36,199 bases of DNA from Verrucomicrobiota bacterium. GTDB lineage: Bacteria; Verrucomicrobiota; Verrucomicrobiia; Chthoniobacterales; UBA10450. Shown one piece after another: positions 24,962 through 33,365 of the stretch. The first letter of the stretch is position 1, and every line of letters begins with the position of its first letter. Below the pieces are notes generated by a model. The model saw nothing but the letters and a program-made list of their open reading frames with translations. It searched no databases and was not told the origin of the DNA. The DNA lies in NCBI GenBank assembly GCA_003219175.1, contig QHPU01000130.1, positions 1 through 36,199 on the forward strand. The letters run 5' to 3'. Made by a program: the position numbers and the translations under genes.

Positions 24962-26898
24962 ATATGCCGACTTCACCTGCCCACCAAAAAGCGTGCTCTG
25001 CGACGTTGCAGCTCCAGGAAGCGCTCAAAAAATATTTCGGCTACGACGAATTTCGTCCGCTGCAGCAGGAAATCATCGACGATGCGCTGGCAAGACGGGA
25101 TGTGTTTGCGTTGTTGCCGACGGGCGGTGGCAAGTCACTTTGCTTTCAATTGCCGGCGTTGTTGCGCGATGGGGTGACGATTGTGGTGTCACCGTTAATC
25201 GCGCTGATGAAGGATCAAGTCGATGCGCTGCGGACGAGCGGAATTGCGGCGACGTTTTTGAATTCAACGCTTGACGCAAACGAAGCGCGCGCACGATTCC
25301 GTGGACTCCATCGCAATGAATTTCGTCTGCTCTACGTCGCGCCCGAACGGCTAATGATGGAAACCTTTCTGGAGAGCGCGCTCAACTGGAATATTGCCCA
25401 AATCGCGATCGACGAAGCGCACTGCATCAGTGAATGGGGTCACGATTTTCGTCCGGAATATCGGGAGCTGAAAAAATTGCGGGCGCAGTTTCCCGATGTT
25501 CCGATTATGGCGCTAACGGCGACCGCCACCAAGCGGGTGCGCGACGACATCGTCAAGCAACTGAAGCTACGCCAGCCGCGTTGTTATGTTGCGAGTTTCA
25601 ATCGACCAAACCTGATTTATCGGGTGATGCCGAAGTCTTCTGCCTACCAGCAGGTGCTGGATTTTGTGCGGGCGCGTCCGAATGAGAGCGGCATCGTCTA
25701 TTGCGCCAGCCGCAAATCGAGCGACGCGCTGGCGGAAAAACTAACGAGAGATGGGATCAAGGCGCTGCCGTATCACGCCGGAATGGAATCGAAAGAACGG
25801 ACGCGCAATCAGGAAGCATTTCTGCGCGACGATGCGCGCGTGATTACGGCAACGATTGCCTTCGGCATGGGCATCAACAAACCGAACGTGCACTACGTCA
25901 TTCATCACGATCTGCCGAAGAACATCGAAGGGTATTACCAGGAGACCGGGCGCGCGGGACGCGATGGTTTGCCGAGCGAGTGCGTGCTGCTCTTCAGTGT
26001 CGGCGACGTAGTAAAACAACGGCGGTTTATTGAGGAAAAAAGCGAAAGCGAACAGCGGATCGCGCACGAGCAATTGCGCACAATGATCGCGTATGCCGAA
26101 ACACGGGAATGCCGGCGCGCGACGTTGTTGCGGTACTTCAGCGAAAGCTGGCCGCCCGCTAGGTCTGCAGCCGACACGGCTGCCACCACAGGAAGAGGAG
26201 AAATTTCCTGCCACGGCTGCGATAATTGCCTAGAACCACGCGAAACCTTCGACGGCACCATTGCCGCGCAAAAATTTCTGTCCTGTGTGCATCGAGTCGA
26301 GGCGAAGCAGGGATTTGGATTCGGCTTAAATCATATCGTGGAGGTGCTGGTCGGTGGCACCAACGAAGCAATCGAAAGACGCGGGCATGATCAGCTATCG
26401 ACATTTGGGGTTGGCAAAGATTTACCCCGTGAACAATGGCAAAGAATCGGGCGCGAATTGTTGCGCCTTGGCCTGGTGGAAGCCGCCCCTGGAAAATTTG
26501 CAACCCTGAGCGTGACGGACGCGGGCATGACTGCGTTGCGAAAACGCACACCGATCACATTAACCAAGCCGTTCGAAGCACCGGCGAAGAAAGTTCGTGT
26601 CCCGCGCGCCGGAGAAATCGAATGCGACGAAGAACTCTTCGAACGCTTGCGCACCCTGCGACGAAGGATTGCCGACGAACGCGATGTGCCCGCCTACATT
26701 ATTTTTTCCGACGCAACGTTACGCGAGATGGCTCGCGCGTGTCCGCAAAACAAAAATGAGTTCGGGCAAATCGGCGGTGTAGGACAACGGAAGCTAAAGG
26801 AATTTGCGGAGCCATTCCTGGCTGAAATCAGAGAGTATTTGCGCACCAACGGAACGGTCATAGGTTCGCCGCCGCGATCGGATCGTTTATTGGTGTGA
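24958..26898 (+). CDS. recQ: ATP-dependent DNA helicase RecQ
   Basis: 646 residues. The helicase core has FGYDEFRPLQQEII (RecQ motif 0), Walker A LLPTGGGKSL, DEAH in IDEAHCISEWGHDFRP, TATATKR, and motif VI YYQETGRAGRDG. The Zn-binding and winged-helix (RQC) region follows at about 380-530 and an HRDC domain at about 560-630. It unwinds branched DNA 3' to 5' in recombination and replication repair. The Zn motif is unusual. The first Cys (ECRRATLLRYF) and the CHGCDNC cluster are 33 residues apart, against 17 in E. coli RecQ, because of an Ala-rich insert encoded by a DNA palindrome at 26167-26183. All four Cys are present. The ATG overlaps the upstream stop. Confidence 0.93.
   Translation: MNMPTSPAHQKACSATLQLQEALKKYFGYDEFRPLQQEIIDDALARRDVFALLPTGGGKSLCFQLPALLRDGVTIVVSPLIALMKDQVDALRTSGIAATFLNSTLDANEARARFRGLHRNEFRLLYVAPERLMMETFLESALNWNIAQIAIDEAHCISEWGHDFRPEYRELKKLRAQFPDVPIMALTATATKRVRDDIVKQLKLRQPRCYVASFNRPNLIYRVMPKSSAYQQVLDFVRARPNESGIVYCASRKSSDALAEKLTRDGIKALPYHAGMESKERTRNQEAFLRDDARVITATIAFGMGINKPNVHYVIHHDLPKNIEGYYQETGRAGRDGLPSECVLLFSVGDVVKQRRFIEEKSESEQRIAHEQLRTMIAYAETRECRRATLLRYFSESWPPARSAADTAATTGRGEISCHGCDNCLEPRETFDGTIAAQKFLSCVHRVEAKQGFGFGLNHIVEVLVGGTNEAIERRGHDQLSTFGVGKDLPREQWQRIGRELLRLGLVEAAPGKFATLSVTDAGMTALRKRTPITLTKPFEAPAKKVRVPRAGEIECDEELFERLRTLRRRIADERDVPAYIIFSDATLREMARACPQNKNEFGQIGGVGQRKLKEFAEPFLAEIREYLRTNGTVIGSPPRSDRLLV
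26167..26183. repeat. Perfect triloop hairpin inside recQ
   Basis: GCAGCCG (26167-26173), loop ACA, CGGCTGC (26177-26183). It has the same design as the intergenic hairpins (seven perfect pairs, three-base loop) and lies inside the extra Ala-rich segment (RSAADTAATTG) of the RecQ Zn domain, in frame. Confidence 0.65.
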
Positions 26899-26971
26899 GT
26901 ATCGGCGCCTGAAGGCCGGATGGGAATGCCATTGGCAAAGGGGCACGACCTCTGCTGTTTCCTCGGGCGAA

Positions 26972-27640
26972 ATGGAATACGAAGATGCCGAGGCAGACGA
27001 AGTGGATGATTGCATCCCCATTCCACTTACTTTCTGGCAAAAACTCGGACCACGCTTGGTAGCAGTAATCGCTTTGTTCGGTCCAGCTGTGACGGTTTTC
27101 CTGACTCAGAATTTGTCTTCACGGCACGAACTGATCCAAGCCGTTAAGGAACAGCCGCTGCCGACTGGATACGCCATCGAAACTGCAAAATCCACACTAG
27201 AGCCAAGGCCTGCCCCGACCGCGCCGATTACGGTCGACATGATCGCGGCTCCGCCGCGTTCCGTTATCGATCAACCGGCCAGTCTCCAGTTAACGACCAG
27301 CCCAACCGGCGCGACGTTCGCCGTCTACGCCGGGATCATTGCCGACCAGACCCCACCCGCTTCCCCCGCGCCGCTACGCAGCGGGACGTCACCGGGAACG
27401 GTCGATGAGCTTCGCGGCGGAATTTACACGATTTTTTTTCACAAAGACGGCTGGCCAGATAGTCGCACCGACGTTCAGCTGCAGGCGGGCCAAATTCTTC
27501 CGGTTGCATATTCCCTTCCGCACGGCGAGCTCACGATCACCAGCAGCCCAAGTGGCGCGGAAATTTTGCTTCCTTCCGCTGAGACAGCAGACCCTACACA
27601 ACGTCCGCAAACGCCCTCCGAGCTAGGTCCGGTCCCATAA
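26972..27640 (+). CDS. PEGA-domain membrane protein, probably truncated
   Basis: 222 residues. An acidic N-terminus is followed by one membrane segment (about 29-47, LVAVIALFGPAVTVFL) and a Pro-rich linker. One complete PEGA repeat spans about 100-182 (LQLTTSPTGATFAVYAG, TSPGTVDELRGGIYTIFFHKDGW). A second PEGA repeat starts (GELTITSSPSGAEILL) but stops at TPSELGPVP, where these repeats normally run on with GxY/KxGY. A TCATCCC-type repeat starts 12 bases after the stop. PEGA domains are carried by surface or kinase-linked proteins. The missing second half suggests truncation. The reading frame is also open upstream into recQ without a start codon that I can support. Confidence 0.72.
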   Translation: MEYEDAEADEVDDCIPIPLTFWQKLGPRLVAVIALFGPAVTVFLTQNLSSRHELIQAVKEQPLPTGYAIETAKSTLEPRPAPTAPITVDMIAAPPRSVIDQPASLQLTTSPTGATFAVYAGIIADQTPPASPAPLRSGTSPGTVDELRGGIYTIFFHKDGWPDSRTDVQLQAGQILPVAYSLPHGELTITSSPSGAEILLPSAETADPTQRPQTPSELGPVP

Positions 27641-27651
27641 CGCCTGGCCTG

Positions 27652-27769
27652 TGTCATCCCGAATCGCGTAGACGATGAGGAATCTCACCAAAGGTGACGG
27701 ATATGACTGAAGTAAGTGCGGCCGCGGAATCTGTATTCGAGAGATCCTTCGCTTGCGCTCAGGATGACA
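27652..27769. repeat. TCATCCCGA-type interspersed element, copy 2
   Basis: The outer arms TGTCATCC (27652-27659) and GGATGACA (27762-27769) are perfect inverted repeats. Inside are GATGAGGAATCTCACC (27674-27689) and GAGATCCTTCGCTTGCGCTC (27741-27760), each a known-looking half of the element also seen at 5805-5837. It occupies the gap between the PEGA gene and the OPT transporter gene. I see nothing convincing in the remaining 27770-27908. Confidence 0.72.
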
Positions 27770-27908
27770 ACGCGTCGACGAAAGGTTGGCGCCGACATCG
27801 AAGGCGCCCGTGACGCTTCCGCTTGGGTTCGTAGAGCTCGTTACCTTCTCTTGACCCTGTCGGCGATTTCACACTATTCTCCGCTCGCGTCGACCGGCGA
27901 ACACTAAC

Positions 27909-29807
27909 ATGCGCAAGGAACTTACTCTCCGCGGGCTAATCATTGGGATCATTATCACGTTGGTGTTCACTGCGGCCAACGTCTACTTCGGTCTCAAGGC
28001 CGGCCTTACTTTTTCGACGTCGATTCCAGCAGCGGTCATTTCGATGGCGATGCTGCGCGGTTTCAAGGACGCGACGATCCAGGAAAATAACATCGTGCAA
28101 ACAGTCGCTTCGGCAGCGGGAACACTGTCGTCGATCATCTTCGTGTTGCCGGGTCTGATCATGATCGGTTGGTGGACTGAGTTCCCGTTCTGGATTTCAT
28201 TTTGGATCTGCGCCCTCGGCGGAATTCTCGGGGTGATGTATTCAATCCCGCTGCGCCGCGCGTTGGTCACTCAATCCGACCTGCCGTATCCCGAAGGCGT
28301 CGCATGCGCTGAGGTGCTGAAAGTTGGGAGCAGTGGCGATTCGGAACACGCCGCGGAGGTTGAACATGGTCGGGCCGGTCTTCTGGCGGTGTTGTGGGGA
28401 TCGATTGTGGCCGCGGTCTTTGCGGTCGTTGTTCAGACGCAACTATTCGCCGCTGATGTTGCTCAGACCTTTCGCATCGGGAAGCGCGGCGCGGTGAGCG
28501 GTTACGATTTCTTTTTGTCGTTCGCTCTTCTCGGCATTGGACACCTCGTCGGTTTATCCGTCGGAATCGCGATGCTCATCGGTGCATTGATCGGTTGGGG
28601 CTGGGGCGTGCCGCACTTTTCCTCCATTGCCGGTGACATCACGACCGCGGCAGCGACGCTCGCGCAGAGAACCTGGAGCACGAAGGTTCGTTTTGTCGGT
28701 GCCGGCGCGATCGGCGTTTCCGCGATATGGACCTTGTTGAAATTGGTGAAGCCGGTCGCAAGCGGCCTTGCCGGCGCAATGGCCGCATCTCGTGCACGAA
28801 AGGCCGGCAAGGGGGACACGCTGCCAATCACCGAGCGCGACATTCCCATCGGCGTTGTTGGTATCGTCACGCTCGCTTGCATGGTGCCAATTGGATTGTT
28901 ACTCGGCTATTTCGCCAACCAGAGCGGTCTCGCCGCGAATATGACGACGCTTGTTATTGGCGGGGTCGCCTACATCGTCCTGATGAGCTTTTTCGTCTCC
29001 GCGGTGTGCGGTTACATGGCCGGCTTGATTGGTTCGTCCAACAGTCCGCTCTCTGGTATCGGCATTCTGGTGGTGATCGGCGCTGCGCTATTGCTGGTGA
29101 TCGGGGTAAAACCGTACGTGTCGCCGGACGCGCATAAGGCACTTATGGCGTTCGCACTTTTTACCACCGCCGTCATCTTCAACGTTGCGGCAATTGCGAA
29201 TAACAACCTGCAGGATCTCAAAACCGGCCAGCTGGTTGACGCGACGCCGTGGAAGCAACAGGTAGCGCTCATCATCGGCGTCATTGCGGGAGCTTTCGTA
29301 ATTCCTCCTGTCCTCGATCTCGTTAATCACGCCTACGGATTCGTCGGCGCGCCCGGGGCGGAAGCGCGCACAAGTCCGTTGCCCGCACCGCAAGCGGGGT
29401 TGATTTCCTCCCTGGGACAGGGCGTCATCGCCAAAAATATCGATTGGAGCCTGATCCTGACCGGTGCATTCATCGGTGTCGGCATCATCCTGCTCGACGA
29501 GATCCTCGCGCGCACAACAAAGCATATGCGTGTTCCGCCGCTCGCTGTCGGGCTTGGAATTTATCTGCCGACACAAAGCACGTTGATGATCGTTGTTGGA
29601 GCGATTGTCGGCTGGTTTTTCGACCGGAAAGCTGATCGCAGCCCAAGGCCCGAATCTGCGAAGCAGCTCGGCGTCTTACTCGCCTCCGGGTTGATCGTCG
29701 GTGAAGGGATTATTGGGGTAGTGATTTCCGCCATCATCGTCTTCTCCGGCAAAGACGCACCGCTGGCACTGGTCGCTGAAACCAAAGATCAGCAAATCAC
29801 GGCGTAA
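27909..29807 (+). CDS. OPT-family oligopeptide transporter
   Basis: 632 residues and about 14-16 hydrophobic segments. The N-terminus ELTLRGLIIGIIITLVFTAANVYFGLKAGLTFSTSIPAAV (read across segment 1) and the QENNIVQTVASAAGTLSS and DLPYPEGVACAEVLK motifs identify the OPT superfamily (bacterial branch, as in TIGR00733-type proteins). Members use the proton gradient to import oligopeptides, glutathione or metal-siderophore complexes. The substrate here is unknown. The rhodanese gene begins 46 bases downstream on the same strand, so glutathione or a sulfur-bearing peptide is a reasonable guess from context only. Confidence 0.88.
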   Translation: MRKELTLRGLIIGIIITLVFTAANVYFGLKAGLTFSTSIPAAVISMAMLRGFKDATIQENNIVQTVASAAGTLSSIIFVLPGLIMIGWWTEFPFWISFWICALGGILGVMYSIPLRRALVTQSDLPYPEGVACAEVLKVGSSGDSEHAAEVEHGRAGLLAVLWGSIVAAVFAVVVQTQLFAADVAQTFRIGKRGAVSGYDFFLSFALLGIGHLVGLSVGIAMLIGALIGWGWGVPHFSSIAGDITTAAATLAQRTWSTKVRFVGAGAIGVSAIWTLLKLVKPVASGLAGAMAASRARKAGKGDTLPITERDIPIGVVGIVTLACMVPIGLLLGYFANQSGLAANMTTLVIGGVAYIVLMSFFVSAVCGYMAGLIGSSNSPLSGIGILVVIGAALLLVIGVKPYVSPDAHKALMAFALFTTAVIFNVAAIANNNLQDLKTGQLVDATPWKQQVALIIGVIAGAFVIPPVLDLVNHAYGFVGAPGAEARTSPLPAPQAGLISSLGQGVIAKNIDWSLILTGAFIGVGIILLDEILARTTKHMRVPPLAVGLGIYLPTQSTLMIVVGAIVGWFFDRKADRSPRPESAKQLGVLLASGLIVGEGIIGVVISAIIVFSGKDAPLALVAETKDQQITA

Positions 29808-29853
29808 GAGTTCGTGACTTGCCTTGGGCTGTGGCCAGCATTAGAGGCTTATT

Positions 29854-30714
29854 ATGGCCTCAAATAATTATGCGCATCCCGAAGCGCTGGTCGAAACGGA
29901 CTGGCTGGCGCAACATTTAAAGGACGACGGTATTCGCATTATCGAGTCGAATGAAGACATTTTGCTCTACGATACCGGGCATATTCCCGGCGCCGTTCAC
30001 ATCGACTGGCGGGCCGATCTGCAAGATCCCGTCATTCGGGATTACATTCAGCCGGATAAGTTTGCCGAATTGTGCAGCCGCAACGGCATTACGCCTGAAA
30101 CGACCTGCATTTTTTACGGCGACAAATCGAATTGGTGGGCATGCTACGCACTCTGGGCATTCCGATTGTTCGGACACGACAAGGTAAAAATTCTCAACGG
30201 CGGCCGCGACAAATGGAAAGCGGAAGGCCGCGAGATGACGCGCGAAGTGCCGAAGTATCCGCGCACGAATTACCCGGTGCCAAAGCGTCGCTACGACAAG
30301 GAGATTCGAGCTTTCGCGGACGAGGCGCTGGCACAGAGCAAGGCGAAAAAGCCGTTGATTGATGTTCGTTCACCCGGTGAATACAAGGGCGAGATCACCC
30401 ACATGCCGGAGTATCCGCAAGAGGGCGTGCTGCGTGGAGGTCACATCCCGGGTGCCAAGAGCGTGCCTTGGAAAACGGCGGTCAAGGACGATGGCACCTT
30501 CAAAGCCGCAGCAGACCTCGAGAAGATTTACATTCAAGGCTGCGGCGTTAATCAAAATACCGACACCGTGGTTTATTGCCGGATCGGCGAACGCTCCAGT
30601 CACACTTGGTTTGTGCTCACTTATCTGCTCGGGCTAAACAACGTCCGCAATTACGATGGTTCGTGGACGGAATGGGGCAATCGCGTCGGCGTGCCAATCG
30701 AAAAGAGCGAGTGA
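29854..30714 (+). CDS. Thiosulfate/3-mercaptopyruvate-type sulfurtransferase (tandem rhodanese)
   Basis: 286 residues with two rhodanese domains. The first (about 10-130) is inactive and ends [15 protein letters not shown]. The second (about 150-280) carries the catalytic Cys242 in the loop CRIGERSS. The CRIGERS loop matches thiosulfate sulfurtransferases of the SseA/CysA group. The enzyme moves sulfane sulfur from thiosulfate or a persulfide to a thiol acceptor. It has no signal peptide, so it is probably cytoplasmic. A good ribosome site (AGAGG) precedes the ATG by about 7 bases. It is convergent with the sulfite oxidase-like gene; a palindromic element fills the 66-base gap. Its products or substrates link directly to the two genes that follow. 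Confidence 0.9.
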   Translation: MASNNYAHPEALVETDWLAQHLKDDGIRIIESNEDILLYDTGHIPGAVHIDWRADLQDPVIRDYIQPDKFAELCSRNGITPETTCIFYGDKSNWWACYALWAFRLFGHDKVKILNGGRDKWKAEGREMTREVPKYPRTNYPVPKRRYDKEIRAFADEALAQSKAKKPLIDVRSPGEYKGEITHMPEYPQEGVLRGGHIPGAKSVPWKTAVKDDGTFKAAADLEKIYIQGCGVNQNTDTVVYCRIGERSSHTWFVLTYLLGLNNVRNYDGSWTEWGNRVGVPIEKSE

Positions 30715-30715
30715 A

Positions 30716-30785
30716 TGTAGCCGCGGCCGCTGGCCGCGGTATCTCTCAATTGGATCCCAAGCCGCGGTCGACGTCCGCGGCTACA
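30716..30785. repeat. TGTAGC-family two-hairpin element, copy 3
   Basis: The outer arms TGTAGCCGCGG (30716-30726) and CCGCGGCTACA (30775-30785) pair over 11 bases. Inside are a perfect eight-pair hairpin CCGCGGCC/GGCCGCGG (30721-30728, 30732-30739; loop GCT) and a second hairpin GCCGCGG/CCGCGGC (30761-30767, 30775-30781). It starts one base after the rhodanese stop codon, and its CTA at 30781-30783 is the TAG stop of the minus-strand sulfite oxidase-like gene. Confidence 0.82.
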
Positions 30786-31824
30786 CACGCACCTGGACCT
30801 CGATCGGCAGACAATGGCTGATCATGTAGTTGTTAGCATCAGCATCCCGTTCCATCGGCTGAACCCGACCCCGTGAATCCGTGGCGCGTGCCATCAGCGT
30901 GTACTTGCCTGGCGCGGGGATTGTCCACTCAAATTCCCACAAACGCCACGCAGTTTCGGTCGCGTCGCCGTTGAGAGTCGCTTCGCCCCATGATTTGCCG
31001 CCATCGCAGCTGATCTCCACCTTGGTAACGACTGCCATCCCCGTCCAGGCCGCGCCTTTAACGACATACTTTGAATTCGCAGCAATCACTTCGTCGTTGC
31101 CTGGTCGCGCGATTTCCGCTTTCACCTGCATTTCAGCTAAGGGGACAAGGACCGGTCCGTTCTCGTCGCGTTTCCAATAGGCGTAGTCGATTGACTGATA
31201 GTAACCATTGAATGCCTGATCGGTAACAATGAGTCGCTGAAGCCATTTGACCGATGCCATCCCGTACCATCCGGGCACGATGGCGCGCAGCGGAAAACCG
31301 TGCGCGGCCGGAAGCGGCTCCCCATTCATGGCGAAAGCCAGCAACACATCATGCATTGCTTTTTCGACCGGCACACTGCGTGCGAAATTCACTTTCCCAG
31401 CTGGTCGCGGCAGCTCCGCAATCGTTCCATTGTCCGCGCCTTCAAAGACAATTTCATGCGCAGTATCCGAAATCTGGGCGCGTTCTAGCACATCCCGCAG
31501 CCTCACGCCGGTCCATTCTGCGTTTCCGACGGCCCCGAGTTCCCATTGCACCCCTTTGACTTTCGGGATCAGAAACACACGGCTGTTCCCGGCACACTCT
31601 ATCGTTGCCATGACTGTGTGCGCTGGCATTTGGCGTAACTCTTCCATTGTCATCTCGAACGGGCGCGCGACCTTACCTTGGACTTTTAAACGCCATTTGC
31701 GCTCATTGATCGTCGGGATCGGAAAACGGCAGCGAACGTAAAAGCGCTCCGTCGGTGTGACGAAGCTCTCGAGCGCACCGAACGGCATCTCGAGATTCGG
31801 CGGTTCCTTCTCCCGCGTGATCAT
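30781..31824 (-). CDS. Sulfite oxidase-like molybdopterin enzyme
   Basis: 347 residues. The Moco domain has the ligand Cys77 in the IECAGNSR loop, RFYVRCRFPIP at about 27-37, GVRLRDVLERA, and HGFPLRAIVPGWYGMASVKWL near 190-210. A C-terminal Mo-co dimerisation domain follows (about 225-345: GAAWTGMAVVTKVEISCDGGKSW, WEFEWTIPAPGKYTLMARATD). It would oxidise sulfite to sulfate, or another oxyanion. No Tat signal or haem domain is seen, so it would be cytoplasmic unless exported by a partner. It begins 12 bases after the persulfide dioxygenase gene on the same strand, indicating one operon. The TAG stop lies in a palindromic element. Confidence 0.9.
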   Translation of the reverse strand: MITREKEPPNLEMPFGALESFVTPTERFYVRCRFPIPTINERKWRLKVQGKVARPFEMTMEELRQMPAHTVMATIECAGNSRVFLIPKVKGVQWELGAVGNAEWTGVRLRDVLERAQISDTAHEIVFEGADNGTIAELPRPAGKVNFARSVPVEKAMHDVLLAFAMNGEPLPAAHGFPLRAIVPGWYGMASVKWLQRLIVTDQAFNGYYQSIDYAYWKRDENGPVLVPLAEMQVKAEIARPGNDEVIAANSKYVVKGAAWTGMAVVTKVEISCDGGKSWGEATLNGDATETAWRLWEFEWTIPAPGKYTLMARATDSRGRVQPMERDADANNYMISHCLPIEVQVRV

Positions 31825-31836
31825 GTTCGCACGGAA

Positions 31837-33252
31837 CTATGCTGCTTTTTCCTGAGCCGCGTTATGATGGACCGGATACCGCGCCCCTTTCCATGCGTGC
31901 CAGCTGCCGGGAACATTGCGCACGTCGACAAATCCTTCCGCTTTCAGAATGCTGGCGGCGATGCTGGCGCGATAACCGCTGGCGCAGTAAACCGCTGTCG
32001 GCTTTGACTTATCCAATTCGCCGAGGCGCTTCCACAACTCAGACAGAAAAATATGACGTGCCCGCGGGACGTGGCCGCCCTTCCACTCGCGACTCGAACG
32101 GACATCGAGGATCTGTAATTCAGGGCCGGCATCTTTCAATTCGTGCACGCTCATCTGCGCAATTTGCGCAAACGGATAACCGGCGTTGTCCCATGCTTTC
32201 ATTCCGCCGACGAGATAGCCTGCGAATTTGGTGAAGCCGGTGCGAATAAACAGGCGCACGATTTCATCAAGATCATCGTCTTTCTCCAACACCAATAAGA
32301 TCGGTTGCTCGGGATCGAGTAATGAGCCGGCCCAGATCGAAAGCATTGCTGATCCGCCAATGTTTAACGCACCGGGAATATGTGCGGCGCCAAAAGCGAG
32401 CATCGTCCGGGTATCGACCAGAATGCCTACTCGCTCGTCGACTGCCTTTTTGAATGCCTTAGGCGGTAAAGCGGTAACACGCGGTAATCCTCCGAGCACT
32501 TCCGGACCCTCCGCGTTCACCTTTTTCATGCGCGGATAATATTTCGGGATGGGCGGCGCGGTGGAGACGGCAAACCGGGTGAACGATTCTACGTCCTTAA
32601 ACTGCAAAAAAGGATTAAGTGGTCGCTCATAACCGATGGTAGTGTTTAAGCGGTCACCAATTTCTGCCCCACAAGGCGATCCACTGCCATGTGCCGGATA
32701 AATGATAACGCTGTCGGGCAGCTTCATATAAAAGTCGCGCAGGGTGTGAAATTGCTGGGCCGCGAGTTTGCCGGTCTCTTTTTCTCCCAGTAGATCCGGA
32801 CGCCCCGCCGAATTGACGAAAAGCGAGTCGCCGCTCAAAACTCCCCATGGAACTTCCGGATGTTCTGAGTCCGCCAACAAATAGGAAAGGTGCTCAGGGG
32901 TATGGCCGGGAGTATGCCGTGCCGTGATGATCACGGAACCAAGTTTGAAGGCGTCACCATCAGAGACTTTTTCGTTTTCAAAACCGTAACGCGCACCTCC
33001 TTCGTGACTGACGTAAATCTTCGCGGAATCAACCCGGCCCTGAAGCTCCCGCGCCCCGCTAACGAGATCTGCATGAATGTGGGTCTCAAAGATATGAGTA
33101 ATGGCGACGTTTTTTGCACGCGCCAATTCCACATAAACGTCAACGTCTGCTCGTGGATCAAAGACCGCCGCGATGCCTTCTTCGTCATCGCCGATTAAGT
33201 AAGAAATTTCAGCCAACCCTTCTGTTTGAATTGTTTCAAAGACTAATGACAT
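31837..33252 (-). CDS. ETHE1-like persulfide dioxygenase fused to two rhodanese domains
   Basis: 471 residues. The N-terminal metallo-beta-lactamase domain (about 1-240) has the metal site THIHADLVSG (His58, His60, Asp62), RHTPGHTPEH and PAHGSGSPCG. This matches ETHE1/CstB-type persulfide dioxygenases, which hold one Fe(II) and turn a persulfide into sulfite plus thiol. A rhodanese domain (about 265-360) lacks the catalytic Cys (LVLEKDDD). A second rhodanese domain (about 370-460) has it in the loop YCASGYRAS. The fusion suggests that the enzyme handles both persulfide oxidation and sulfur transfer. It is co-transcribed with the sulfite oxidase-like gene and divergent from the response regulator. 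Confidence 0.9.
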   Translation of the reverse strand: MSLVFETIQTEGLAEISYLIGDDEEGIAAVFDPRADVDVYVELARAKNVAITHIFETHIHADLVSGARELQGRVDSAKIYVSHEGGARYGFENEKVSDGDAFKLGSVIITARHTPGHTPEHLSYLLADSEHPEVPWGVLSGDSLFVNSAGRPDLLGEKETGKLAAQQFHTLRDFYMKLPDSVIIYPAHGSGSPCGAEIGDRLNTTIGYERPLNPFLQFKDVESFTRFAVSTAPPIPKYYPRMKKVNAEGPEVLGGLPRVTALPPKAFKKAVDERVGILVDTRTMLAFGAAHIPGALNIGGSAMLSIWAGSLLDPEQPILLVLEKDDDLDEIVRLFIRTGFTKFAGYLVGGMKAWDNAGYPFAQIAQMSVHELKDAGPELQILDVRSSREWKGGHVPRARHIFLSELWKRLGELDKSKPTAVYCASGYRASIAASILKAEGFVDVRNVPGSWHAWKGARYPVHHNAAQEKAA

Positions 33253-33338
33253 AACCCGTAACTATACCGCCGAGGCTCCGATCCAGGCAAGCCGCAGCAA
33301 AGAAAAACAATGCGTCGCTCGCTCGATTGGGACATTAT

Positions 33339-33347
33339 TGGTATGAT
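33339..33347 (+). promoter_or_regulatory. Possible extended -10 promoter of the response-regulator gene
   Basis: TG, one base, then TATGAT (33342-33347) fits an extended -10 element, about 19 bases before the ATG at 33366. No good -35 box is seen at the right spacing. The site lies in the 113-base gap shared with the divergent persulfide dioxygenase gene. Based on sequence alone. Confidence 0.3.
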
Positions 33348-33365
33348 TTGGTCGTACTCCCCGAA

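Noticed and set aside
27716-27907. Small plus-strand open frame between the PEGA and OPT genes
   Set aside because: It mostly translates the TCATCCC-type repeat and has no recognisable domain or ribosome-binding site.
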